The position numbers and the translations under genes were made by a program. From NCBI GenBank assembly GCA_963513935.1, contig OY740769.1, positions 72,309,712 to 72,373,711 on the forward strand: a stretch of DNA of 64,000 nucleotides, read 5' to 3'. This DNA is from Aphrophora alni. Taxonomy: Eukaryota > Arthropoda > Insecta > Hemiptera > Aphrophoridae. Shown here in pieces: positions 44,666-57,600 of the stretch (position 1 is its first letter; each line of letters starts with the position of its first letter). The notes beneath the pieces were generated by a model that had not been told where the DNA came from, searched no databases, and saw nothing but the letters and a program-made list of their open reading frames with translations.

Positions 44666-47600
44666 GTGTATCATCTAATCGGGAGTCTTTTACCTTCTTC
44701 AGAGCGGGAGCCAGCATTTTTACAAATATACTTTGTTGGTGATGAGGATAAAGAGTGTCAGCTACGGTGCAATAATGCACCTTCTGTAAAACCGTCGTTA
44801 GTGAGCGAACTCCAGAAAATATTACATGAGACAAATCCATACATTAGGGACTTTAAAATGGCGATGGAGATTGCACCAAAAAACGAAGGGTTTCAGGTGG
44901 TAATAACAGCTGACAGAAAACCCGCAGGTGCACATAGAGGTCGGTACAACAAACCCAAAACAAAAGAAGTGGCTTTGGTGATCGTAGGTCAAATGTTTGA
45001 AAAGCGAGACATCATACTCCACAGCCGAGATACACGACTGGTGCGCATAAGTGAGACTCACCGTGCTTACGATGCGTTACAGTATCCACTCATATTCTGC
45101 CGTGGGGAAGATGGTTACTCCGTTAACATACCTCAGCTTGATCCGACCACCAAAGTTGCTTTGAAGAAAACTGTATCGGCTTCCACTTTCTATGCATTTA
45201 TACTTATGGAAAGAGAAGATAAAGAAAACCTAATTTTACGTTATCGCAGTCTCTTAAATCAGTTTTTAACTGATATGTTTGCTAAAATTGAAACTGAACG
45301 ATTGAACTTCTTGAGACATAACCAGAGTAAATTACGAGTTGAGGAGTATGTGCATCTGCGAGATGCAGTCGATAAACGTGATGGGCAAGTGTCAGAGCTA
45401 GGGAAATTAGTGGTCTTACCTTCCAGTTTTACCGGGGGGCCTCGCTACATGCACGAGAGGACACAAGACGCTATGACTTACGTGCGCCATTACGGAAGAC
45501 CTGATTTATTTATCACCTTTACATGTAACCCTAAGTGGTCTGAAATACAGGAACAGTTACACGTTGGACAGGCTCCTCATTCTAGGCACGACGTAATAGC
45601 GCGAGTGTTTCATATAAAAGTAAAAAAAATTGTCCAGTTACTTCGAAAAGGCTGTATTTTCGGGCCAACTAGGTGTTACATGTATACAGTAGAATGGCAG
45701 AAGCGTGGGCTGCCTCACGTTCACATCCTACTGTGGCTTACCAATAACATTACACCCAGCCAAATTGATAATGTCATTAGCGCTGAAATACCGGACCCTA
45801 CTCTAGATCCCACACTGCATGAAATAGTGAAGTCAGCCATGGTACATGGCCCCTGTGGAAACCTCAACAGAAATTCTCCCTGTATGGTGAACGGCTCTTG
45901 CAGCAAGCGATACCCTCGCCCTCTCACCAAGGAAACGCGGACTGCTGAAGACGGTTACCCACTGTATCGCAGGCACTCTCCCACTGACGAGGGATTTACA
46001 GTGAAGGTGAAAGACGTTGACTTGGATAACAGGTGGGTAGTGCCGTACAACCCTGTTCTGTCACGCACCTTTGAGGCTCACATCAACGTTGAAATATGTA
46101 ACTCCATAAAATCTATAAAATATATATGTAAGTACGTAAACAAGGGCAGTGATCAGGCAGCGTTTGGTCTACAGAACGAGTTTGATGAGGTTACACGGTA
46201 CGAGTCGGGTCGCTACATCAGTAGTTCAGAGGCTGTTTGGCGGATATTCTGCTTCCCGATCCATGAAAGGTATCCACCCGTCATGCATCTTTCAGTCCAC
46301 CTAGAAAACGGCCAAAGAATGTATTTTAGCCCGGACAACATTGGAGATAAGGCCAAAAATCCACCTAAGACAACTTTATTGGCATTTTTTAATCTCTGTA
46401 AATTAGACTCTTTTGCTCGGACACTATTGTACAGTGAAGTTCCAGCCTTCTATGTATGGAAGAATAACAAGTTTTCCAGAAGAAAGCAGGGTAAGAGCGT
46501 TCCCGGACACTCTGGAGTAAAACAGGACGATGTTTTAGGTAGGGTTTACACTGTGCACCCTTTGAATGGAGAGTGCTACTATCTCCGTATTTTACTCCAT
46601 GAGGTTCGAGGACCCACATGCTTCAGTGATCTGAAAATGGTTGATGGAGTAGTTCACCCATCTTTTAAATCAGCCTGCAGAGCACTGGGATTACTGGAGG
46701 ATGACAATCACTGGCATCACACTCTCGAAGAAGCCGCCATCTCCAACTTTCCACACAAGATTCGAGAATTGTTTTCAGTGATGTTAGTGTTCTGTCAAGT
46801 TGCTGATGCCCTCAAACTTTGGGAAAACTACAAAGAAAGCATGTCGGAGGATGTAGCCATGAACCTTCAGAAGGAGCTTCAAGAGGGAGTGCTGCCTGAT
46901 GTGGCTGTGGTGTATAACAAAACCTTGGTTCTATTGGAGGATATGGTTTTTGCTATATCTGGCCACCACCTACTCCAGTATGGCCTGCCTACTCCTTCTC
47001 GCAACGAAACTGTTGACTCAGTCAACCGTGAGTTACTGAGGGAGGTTTCCCATGATATAGCTGAATTATCAGAGTTGGTCCAAAAAAACGAGCCTAAACT
47101 TAATAGTGAACAAAAGAATGTATATGATACATTGATAACCAGTATTCACTGTGAGACTGGACAACTATTTTTCTTGGACGCTCCGGGAGGCACTGGGAAG
47201 ACCTTCCTCATTAACTTATTGTTGACTAGAATAAGAAAAGACAGAAATGTTGCAATAGCTGTCGCTTCTTCTGGAATTGCCGCTACCTTACTTGCTGGGG
47301 GAAAAACAGCGCACTCCACTTTCAAGTTACCTCTGGACCTCAACCGCCATGAAACTCCAACCTGCAATATTTCTAAACAGAGTGACATGGCCCATGTTTT
47401 GAGGCTTTGTAAGTTGATTGTGTGGGATGAGATTACCATGGCACACAAGGGAGGGTTGGAGGCACTTCATAGAACCTTACAGGACTTAAGAAATAACAAC
47501 AACTTGATGGGTGGAGTGACTGTACTTTTAGCAGGAGACTTTAGACAGACCTTGCCTATCGTTCCAAGAGGAACTCGCGCCGATGAGGTGAAGGCATGTC

Positions 47601-48463
47601 TTAAGTCATCGTACTTATGGCCAAGAGTAAAAACTCTATATTTGAATGTTAATATGAGGGTACAGTTGATGGGTCATTCAGAGATTGAACAATTTTCAAA
47701 TCTTCTTCTACAAATAGGAAATGGTCAATTAAAGGAAAACGATGGTAAAGTCAAACTTCCACACAATCTCTGCACTATTGATAGCCAAATAGAATCCTTC
47801 ACTGAGCACATTTATCCTAATTTGAAAAGTATGAGCATCATTGATCCATCTTGGTTAAAACAAAGGGCAATACTTACACCAACAAATGAGTCAGCAACAA
47901 ATATTAACAACTTTCTCTTAGAGCTGCTACCATTAGAGGAGATGAAGTATGAATCAGTTGATTGTGTTGTTGAGTTAGAGGAAACAGTCAACTACCCTGT
48001 AGAGTTCCTCCACACACTAAACCCACCAGGGATTCCTCCTCACAGCCTTTGCCTCAAGGTGGGAGTACCTATCATGCTGATTCGAAACATCAATCCTCCA
48101 AAACTGTGCAATGGCACCAGACTCCAAGTTAAGACTCTCCATAAGCATGTGATCGAAGTCACAATCATCACTGGTGTAGGCCAGGGGGAAACTGTCTTCA
48201 TTCCGCGAATCCCTTTGATTCCATCGGATTACCACTTTGAATTCAAACGTCTACAATTTCCTGTCAAAGTATGTTTTGCTATGACAATCAGTAAATCCCA
48301 AGGTCAGACTTTGAAGATAGCTGGTGTTGATTTGCGGAATGATTGTTTCTCCCACGGCCAATTGTATGTCGCCTGCTCCAGAGTCAGCTCACATGAAAAT
48401 TTATTTATTTTGCAACCGGAAGGTGAAACTTCCAATGTAGTTTACCGTGAAGTGCTGCAGTGA
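44666..48463 (+). pseudogene. Helitron protein, main part: HUH Rep nuclease and Pif1 helicase
   Basis: 1265 codons in the same frame as the N-terminal part, directly after its TAG; the codon at 44666 is GTG, not a genuine start. The Helitron-like N domain comes first, then the Rep nuclease with the HUH motif in GLPHVHILLWL (45707-45739), several Cys pairs (GPCGNL ... CMVNGSCSKRYPR), and the two-tyrosine motif KYICKYVNKG (about 46117). The C-terminal Pif1-type SF1B helicase shows Walker A GGTGKTF (about 47188), Walker B VWDE (about 47425), GDFRQTLP (about 47537), LTPTNESA (about 47875), SKSQGQT (about 48291) and LYVACSRV (about 48363). All key residues seem intact, so the only visible lesion of the gene is the TAG. 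A short ORF could restart at an internal ATG but would lack the N-terminus. Confidence 0.92.
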
Positions 48464-48516
48464 ATAGGCCAGTTATCAAATTCAGGATGAGATCATAATG
48501 TTTACCATTTCCATCT

Positions 48517-48955
48517 GACGGCAGTAGGCACGGGGACCTGCCTAATAACCAAAACTCCCCAACTTTACGTTGACGGCAGTAGGCACGGGGACCTGCCTAA
48601 CAATTAAAACTCTCCAACTTGATGTCGACAGCAGTAGGCTAGGGGACCTGCCTAATAATTCAAACTCCCCAACTTTACGTTGATGGCAGTAGGCACGGGG
48701 ACCTGCCTAATAATTAAAACCTCCCAACTTGATGTTGACGGCAGTAGGCACGGGGACCTGCCTAATAATTAAAACTCCCCAACTTGGTGTTGACGGCAGT
48801 AGGCAAGGGGACCTGTCTAATAATTAAAACTCCCCAACTTGATGTTGAAGGCAGTAGGCAAGGGGGCCTGCCTAATAATTAAAACTCCCAACTTAATGTT
48901 TACGGCAGTAGGCTAGGGGATCTGCCTAATATTGAAAACTCCCTGACCCGGACTT
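48517..48955. repeat. 55-bp tandem repeat after the Helitron gene
   Basis: Eight copies starting at about 48517, 48572, 48626, 48682, 48737, 48792, 48847 and 48901. Each has GGCAGTAGGCACGGGGACC and CCTAATAATTAAAACTCCCC. Inside each, GCAGTAGGC and GACCTGCCTA can pair as a short stem, so the array could fold into a row of hairpins. Its position suits the 3' untranslated region. Confidence 0.92.
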
Positions 48956-49100
48956 GACATGAGAAACGACGTATGGCCACCTCCCTGTGGTGTTTCTCGG
49001 GTAACGCTAAGAGCCATACACTTTAAAGATTAAAAAAAGTAAAACATACAAAAGGTATTGTATTAAGATTTTAATTGAATTAAATAGATAATGTAGTATT

Positions 49101-49129
49101 CCGTAGCGAAGCACGGGTATGTCAGCTAG
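49101..49129 (+). other. Helitron 3' terminal hairpin and CTAG end
   Basis: CCGT-GC / GC-ACGG stem with one bulged A and a GAA loop (49101-49116), then 9 bases and CTAG. In Helitrons this structure marks the end of transfer during rolling-circle transposition. Confidence 0.85.
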
Positions 49130-49410
49130 TATTATATAAAAGAGATTTTTTTAAAGTGAAATAAGTGATATAATAAACTTTTAAAAGTCTATATAATAAA
49201 GTCTATATATATAAACTTTGCAAGTACTATAGCAAATCAATAGAAACAACACGAGAGATGACACAGCACTGAAGCGGGAAAGCGATAACAAACCGGAAAG
49301 AATGGCGCCAGACGGGCCGTGAGTCATTGACAAGTCGACACAATATCGCGAGCTCGAGCACGGTCGGAGTAACGGACCACCCGAGGGCGGATTAGAGGGG
49401 TTCTACTGTA

Positions 49411-51679
49411 AATCACTAAAAATATACAGTGACTCAAAAATAACTAATGGAATTTAAATTATATTAACAATGTTCTAGTTTCTAAAAAAAAAAATCGCTT
49501 TCATGGTCTTTTAAATGAGGCATAAATTATGAGATGACATCACTACAATGTTTGAAATTGAACATTATTCTTATGTATAATAAATTCAACATGGCAGAGG
49601 AGAATCATAATCTTAAAAAACAATAGTTTTAAATAAATTAGTTTTTTTTTTTTTTTTTTTTTATATAGTTTTGTATATAAATTTTACAAGTTTTAGCATC
49701 TTTGTATTTTCAATTAGTTATCACAATACATCTTAAGTTAAAATTTATAGCCATTAATTTACCTTATCCACAAATTAAACAACAAAATAATATTGTACTG
49801 TTTTAAATTGGTGTTTGATTCATCAATTACAGACGAGTCGCTTAGCAAGTGAAACAAAATTACATTTTTAAAATTTCTCGGGAATAAAATTGATTTGTTT
49901 ACTTCTTATGTAGAATCTTGAAAAAAAAATTAATACCGCATTTATAAACTAATTTTATTGGCTCACTTTTACCAATTTTCTAATCTTAAATCATAGACTT
50001 AAATAAAAATCTATAATTTCTTTAATAAACGCTGCTAAAATTTCCCATATTTTCATATTCACAAAAGTATGCTGAACTGAAGCAAACTATTACTGTATAA
50101 CCGATTTGGAGAAATTCAGCCTTTTGAAATGATGGAGGATTTTTAACAATAACTGATAATTTTCGAAAAAAATTTTTGAGAGGATAAACAATTTTATGTT
50201 ATTCATAAAGTTGTATATCTCCAAATTTCTAATTATGACAATTATATTTTAGATTAGAGGCCTAAAAAACCTGTAGATTTTGAAAAAAAAAAAAAAAAAA
50301 GATTTAGGTTGGACAAAAAAATGGACCATTTTTGTACAATAAAAACAATTTTTTTAACTCATGAGAGCTAATAAATTCCATCCACAAACTATGATTTAAT
50401 ACCATCATAATACTTTCAAAATAAAAGTAAAAATTTCTAAATTATTGTATAGAAATACATTTTTTGATGTGGTATTTAAATAGCAAAATGCATCTTATTG
50501 TTTCTGCTTTTCAAAGTTTGAACATGAAATGTAAACCTAAAAAAAGAAGACAAATTTTCATTTTAAACGTAATCATTAAATAAAAAAAAGAGAGAGAGGG
50601 TGTTCAGGTAAGAGAATTTTTCCTTCAGTGATCTAATAGTAACTAAGTGCAATTTTAAAAGTGTTGTTTAACCCTGACAAAATATTTTTTTTAATGTTGA
50701 ATATAAAGAGAAAAAATTAGATATTAAAGCGTGATTATTTTGTTACTAATCAACAAATAAATCTTTGTATTTCTATGATTATTAATAGCATGAGCAAATA
50801 TTTGGTACTAACTTTCTTATTCTTTTTTCATCTCTACTGAAATATATAAACACATTAGTAATTAATTATTCTTGAATTATTTTCTTAAGTTTTGTTGAAT
50901 CTGGTAACACAATTAATTATTAGAAGACTAATTGAAAGAGATCAACAATTACATTGTATAAATTAAGTATTTAGTTTCATTCAAATTTCATTTTTTTTTA
51001 AATCCAGTTATAACAGAGGATAAATATATACCTGTTGTTTTTCAAATCTTTATTTTAATATTTAACTTTTGCTAAAATCATTCTTTTATAAATTAAAGTA
51101 GGACATAATGTATGACAAAACATGTACAATAATTCGATTACAGTTTAAAATTTAAAAAATATAAAGAATACATATTAATAAATATAATGCAAATAACTTA
51201 TTTTTGAAAGTATATATTTATATTAAATCCTATGTACACAAAATTTTTCTTCAGTCTTTCTTATTTCTAAAACCCACATTAAATTAATTCCAACAAAACT
51301 GATGGGTGTAGTAAAGTATATACCTTAGCTATGTTCTAATTATGTTGTGTATGTATGTTTAAATATATAGTTACATACATAACCCAATACCTGATAATAA
51401 TTACCTATCATAAATACGATACAAATCTCAGATATATTTTACAGAAGAAAGAGCATGGAGAATATTATATATTCTGAATAAAAACATAAATAAATGTGTA
51501 GTTTAAGAAATACAAGCTATCACTTTATTGATATAACCAAACTTGTCATATCACAACCTTTCTTTAGTTTTCATACAATCCTACTTTGGCAGAATAATAT
51601 ACAAGTGGCAAAGGAGACCTATAGATCTTATAGCCGATTATAATTAGATCTTTTCATAATTTAATAAATATTAACATCC
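49411..51679. other. Intergenic, AT-rich
   Basis: No recognised gene or element. Long A and T runs occur (49641-49662, 50281-50300). The 3' untranslated region of SEC22 (- strand) should occupy part of the right end. Confidence 0.5.
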
Positions 51680-54600
51680 TCAGAGTACCCAAAAATATAA
51701 AACAATCACAATGATGAAAATGCATCCAGCTGCGGCTTTCACATATGTAGATTTCATGTTAAGATATGCTGCATCTTTCTTATATTTCTGTGATAACATT
51801 GAAAGGTTTTGTGCTTTTGAATCCAATTCTGAAAAATATAAAAGAACATTAATAATTATGATTACTAATATACAGATAATGCACAAAATTATTAATTTAT
51901 AAATCACATGGAATTTTGTATGTTATATCCTCCTCAACACATAAACCACTATATATGTATATGTAAACCCGCACTTTTAAGACAAATTACTTGTTGGGGA
52001 AGTGATACTTGGGAATGATTTTCTCCAACTTTGAACACAGAGGAAACTATGGAGTAATATTTCAGGCTGCATGGTCAAAAAATTGTTTTCATGTTTTTAT
52101 CATTTTTTAAATATATCTTAGTCTAAAAAAAGTCACTATATCTTTTTTTAACTTGGATTGATCGTAACAGTTTTAGACAAAGTCAAAGTGCCAATTTCGT
52201 ATACATATATAACAAAATATATATAATTTTTTAAGATAATTTCAAAATTGAAATTTAAGGAAACAAAATTTATATAAAAATAAAAATGATATTTAAAATT
52301 TTAATTTCATTTCTTTCATTTTCCTTACAATTCCATCTTGTTGTTAATGGTCAGGGTTTAGTTATGCATAGCTTTCGCCATGATCTCGGTACTTTTTTTA
52401 TTGAAAAACTGGGATCAGCCTTGCGCTATGCAATCTCCCAGACGTATTGGGTGATATAAATGGATCCACTACATCTCCTCTCTCTTGGCCTCTGTATCCC
52501 TCCACAGAATTTACAGATGACATTTCTCTCAAGATTTCAACGCGACTTTACACTATTACACTGTTTATAACTTACTAGATTTTGTTTTTGTATTAAATCA
52601 GGTACCTAAATACCATACTAACTATTATTTACTTTCATTACTTTATATACATAACTTTCATTATTTATTAGTAAATAATTTTAGAAGTATGTTAATAATA
52701 TGGCAAAATCTAAATTATTAGAAACTATGAAGCTTTTTAAATTGTCTAATAATTATTATAATATAAAAAGTCATCATTCATCAACAAAAATATTTGGATG
52801 TTTGTAGTGAATTGTATTCTCAGGGAATCACCTTTATAAAACCAGGTGAGTAAATTTTTCACATGTCCACCTATACTGACTATTTTATGCAAACAATTTA
52901 CACAAACCTACCAATAGTGTATTATTAACTTATAATGTGAATACTTTTTTAAAAAATTTCTCTAAAACTATAACAAAAATAAAAATTTAACTTTATGTTA
53001 ATAAAATATACCCTGTTGATGGACACAAACACAAGATAATATGGATTCGAAGAAGCTATACAAAGATAAACTGGAAATTCTAGTATAATAGAAGAAAATA
53101 ATGATAACAAAGAGGTAGAAGAAACGACATAGGATGAAGAAGAAGAGCAAGATGAAATCTATGAAGACAAATATCCGAATTATTTTGCAGATTCAGGAGA
53201 GTAAGCAGACAATTTAGAAGAAAGATTACAAAATAAAATTACAAATTTACAAAATGAAATTGCTGTTCCAGAGAAGCTTACAAAAGTCAAAAACCAAAAG
53301 AAAGAAATTTATAAAAGAGAAGAGATGAAGATTGCCCGAATGAAGAAGATGCTATAGAAGACAATATTGGAAATTATTCTCAAAAACAAATTTTAATGAT
53401 TTGGAATAGAGATAAAATGAATATATGTATGGAATAAATTGTGAGAGCCCAATACAAGTATGAAAAATAGCACGGAAAAATATTGTACATTTTAGACCTG
53501 AAAAGTATCTTTTAGAATGTGAAGTACAGTAGCTATTTATTATTTACATATTAAGCATGGAAAAGTAATATTTTCTTATATCATAACACAGCAACATCAA
53601 TAATAATTATTATACCTGGCTATAAAACTGCTTTTTAACTTACCTTTGTAATATCGGAAAAAGGTTAATTTGAATTAAATATTTAAAATAGCGGGTAATC
53701 GTATTGGGTGTAACATGAGTCAAAAACGTGACTAATGATTTTCAATGTTAAACAGAGTAAATTCATAATAAAATAGATTTCCAAACACAAATAAATAATG
53801 ATGTAAAGATTTTAAAGTAATTTAGTTATAAGAAATTTAATAAATTGTGTGTGTAGTGAAATTGAGAGATTCGGACAATTTATGAATTGCATGGTAGTAG
53901 AATAAAGGACTAGATCAGAGTTTTGGAACTGGACGAGAAAGATATCGCTTACACAGTGATATTTGGGAGATGTCCAGGAGACCGGATATTGGAAAAGCAC
54001 ATGGGATTGCATCTGTCTTAAGGCAGCAGTTAGTGGAGTAAGATGTATTAAAATGAGTCTTAGAGCAGAGTTTGGAGGTAATGGTTGTGTTTTGTAAAGT
54101 CGTATTCAAAAATGTGATTCAAGAGTTAACAAAAGTGTTAGACAAGGGTTTAATGTTGTCAGATGTAATCTGCACTAAACTAATTCAATGACAGTAGTTT
54201 TGAACAGTTTAGTGGAGTGTTTTTTAAGATAAAAAGTATTAAAAAACGGATAAAGACTTTTATGACGAGTAACGTGTTATGTAAAAAAACAATAGCGGTA
54301 TCTCGTGTCAATCGGTTGAATGATGGACAGTATTAAGTGTAAAAATGAACTAATAATGTTGTTAGACAATTTTAATATGAACTTTAGTTTGAGCGATGAA
54401 AATGGATCTGATGTGCATAGTTTTCAAAGAACGGCTAAGCAACTCTACGCAGTTAGAAGCACGTGCTCATCAAGTTATATTGTACCTACAGACTGGTAAA
54501 AATGTGTTATACAACACAAATAATTTAATTCATGTATAATATGAAATATAATTTGTCTCATGTTTTTTAAAGATAATTTCTTTTTTTTTTATATATATAA

Positions 54601-57600
54601 ATTGATATCCAAGATAAAGAATTTTTATATATAATCAAATCAATAAATGTTGATTGATTTAAATTTTATATTCAAATAAAAATAATATAATAGTTAAGTA
54701 ACAGATATTTTGATCTGTTCTTCCTTTTTGTTTTTTAAAATAAATAATTTTTGTTGCAACATAATTTAAATTCAAGTTCTTTAACAAAATATACACCTTC
54801 TTCAAAGGTTAAATAAATATACTAATAATTGATAGGATGTTAGTTATAATAAATTTATTTGATGTATTATTGATGATATACTTCATGTAATAATCTTGTT
54901 TTTTTTTTTTTTAATAAACTCATGTTAAAATTTCAGAAGCAAGTGTTCTCATTTCAAAAGACAAAAATCACTAAAAGTACACTTTTTGAAAGAACTCACA
55001 CCCGAGATCATAAATATTTAGTCACCTTTTTTCTAAATTGACGTTAACATGCCTGGTGCCCATAAATGCTTTAAATAACTTTAATAAAAACCCTCAGTTT
55101 TTATATTATTACAATTATTGCCCAACTCTTGGAGCTTGTTAATGAATAAAGTAGTTTACCCTTCAGGTCTCATTTTTCAATAGTTACACCTTATCAAGCA
55201 CATGCTTTATTAATTTTAAATCATTTTAGTTGTAACTTTATTTGAAAACTTAAAATGTATAACAATTTTTTTTTTAAATCGAAGCACTTGTAAAACAATG
55301 TTTGTTTTAAATTTGAAATGTTTCTAACAGGTTAGTCATAATTATAATAGCAGACAATAATTATTCATTTTAATAATCTAACCACAATCTGTAAAATTAG
55401 ATTTATCAGTTAGGTCGTTAGGTTCAAATAAACTGTTCACAGAATAAAATAAATTCAAATCTATGTTATCATAGTCACCTGATAAAACAGTTCCCCTCTG
55501 TAAGACATCATCTATGTTTTGCACCATTATTCTTTGTACATCTTGAAGTTCAGTGTTGAGAGAATTGAGATTCCTCCTTACTCTTGAATCAGTAAATACT
55601 TTTCTTGCTTTTTGAATGTATGTGTCTGTACAAGGCATGGTAATACAGTTTATGTTATGAATAGAATTAATGATATTTCAAGTATCTATTTGAAAAAAAT
55701 TATCTAATCAAAAGATTTTGTTTTAATTAATTACAAATCCCTAATTTTGTTATGTAATTATTTAGATTAACTTTCAATTTTGATGAATTCAAATTAAATG
55801 TTATCAAAAAATCAGATTGGTGCACATTTAAAATCAGCACTCTAGGTCACCTTAATAACTTTAATAACTATTTCCCAAAAAGAGAAATTAGGTTAAAATC
55901 CTATTTACAATAACAACAATACAACCATACGACGTTGATCGCGGGTGGGAGTTTAAGGCTAGATGAATTTAATAATGTAGAAGGTGGCAGTTCATTCTAG
56001 ACTCGCCTACCTTTCATTTCCATAACAAATAGAACACCGATTTCCTGCCAATTAGACAACCCTATAAACACCAAAAGGAAACAAATGAATGACACCACTT
56101 GAATATCAACTGGATAAGGTTGGGAAGGCATACTTCCACATATCGTACTAGGCAATTATATTTCTTATTTATAAAATACATGGCTGAAAACAAGTTTCTG
56201 GCGAGTTGTCCAAAAATGGGTTACTCAAGTTGAAGTCCCAAGACTCAGTTTAATACAGATGCTGAACATGTTATCTTTAAGGAATAACAGTAAATAAAGG
56301 GTAGATTCTTAATTTAACTTAACACTACAGTAATTTGAGAGACATTTTCTTATATCTAAACAGATCAGAGTGGTAAATAAATTAAATAGATGACATGATT
56401 GATGAAATTGTTATTAGCGAAAAAAAGGGGTTAAGAAATACCACATATTATATTATTGTATAAAAACTTTGAGAACTACCAATATAGACATTTTTTTTAA
56501 AAACAAAATAAGGATTTAAATTGAATGAATTTAACCTGAAAGAAATATGTACAAATTTGTGATTTCTTTATTTCCAACTTAACATTGACTTTTGCCAATC
56601 AAGAGGGAGACAATTTTAAATAATTACATAGACAAGTGAACAGTTAAAAAAAAAAAAGAAAAAAAGAAGATTTTTTAAATAAGAAATTGTAAAAAGAACA
56701 ATTTATTCATTTTCAAGATACAGTATTAGTATAAATATTTGATATCTTAATTTTCTTTCAATATTCGTAATATTCAATTTTAATTTTCTTTCCTTTCTTT
56801 TACGTAAAAAAATTAATTTGTTTCTTGAATTTATTTTATGATTTTAATTTAATAGTTTTCTGATGTTTAGTAATTAATAATTGTTGATCAAATAACCTAT
56901 GATAATTGTATTTGTGTATTTCCCGAGGAATTCGCAACACGAATACCAATAAGGTTATCTTACTCCGAGACATGAATTTTTAAGAGCTAGCTGTGAGCAA
57001 TATAACATTTAAAAAAAAAAATTAAGAAATTTAAAGATTTTTTTTAGATTTTAAAACAGATTTGATTGTATAATTTAATTCATATTTCAATATAAATTGT
57101 AAATTTAAACATCAAGAGAATTTTGTAAACCAAGAAAATTTTATTCTCCTACAAATTGTTTATATTTTCCTTTCAACATAATTTTGTTATTAATAAATAA
57201 TTGTATTTTTTTTTAATAAAGAAGGAAAAAAAGAAAGGAACAACATTTATTCAATTTTATTTTATCTTCCATCTACAAAGCTAAGATAGGATGTAGGGAG
57301 GTTATATTTACAAGCAAATGGCAATCATACACATTTTGTGGATGCATGCCATGTCTTGGCTTATTTATGTAACTAATTCATTATTTTGGGAAAACTGTGT
57401 ATGGACTTTTTAATAAAGGCTCCTCGGGGTCACCAAACCCATCTAAAAGGAGGTTAGCTGGCCATTTTTGGAAGACACAGGGAAACCAAGAAAAAACTCT
57501 CAAACAGTACAAACACAACTGTTCTCTCCCGTTGCCCCTAGCACACTGTCCTTTACTGCACTAGTAGTTCGTGCAGCTTGCTAATAGCCAGACCGTTCTA

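Larger units (their letters stand above)
41956..49129 (+). mobile_element. Autonomous-type Helitron, both termini present
   Basis: A 7174-bp rolling-circle transposon. It starts TCTATAATAATAAAAG followed by a run of GACT repeats (about 41984-42012) and ends with a small hairpin (49101-49116) 13 bases before the terminal CTAG (49126-49129). It sits between A (41955) and T (49130) with no target duplication, as Helitrons do. In order it has a 146-bp tandem repeat, one long gene interrupted by a single TAG, a 55-bp tandem repeat, and the 3' hairpin. The coding part is clearly GC-richer than the host DNA. Confidence 0.92.
41862..49408. mobile_element. pogo-type MITE split by a Helitron
   Basis: Outer termini CAATAGACCCCTCTAATCCG (41862) and the reverse, CGGATTAGAGGGGTTCTACTG (to 49408), are flanked by TA (41860-41861, 49409-49410). 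Without the Helitron at 41956-49129 the MITE is 373 bp. Its inner sequence (GGTCGGATTA, ACGGTCGGAGTAACGGACC) is CpG-rich. The termini resemble Tigger-type ends such as that at 25417. Confidence 0.8.

Noticed and set aside
51711..51902. + strand ORF overlapping the SEC22 last exon
   Set aside because: The - strand reading matches the SEC22 SNARE end and membrane anchor with proper splice site; this is its shadow.
53040..53400. Glu/Asp/Lys-rich reading frame pieces
   Set aside because: Stops break every frame, composition is low-complexity, and no start or splice pattern supports a gene.
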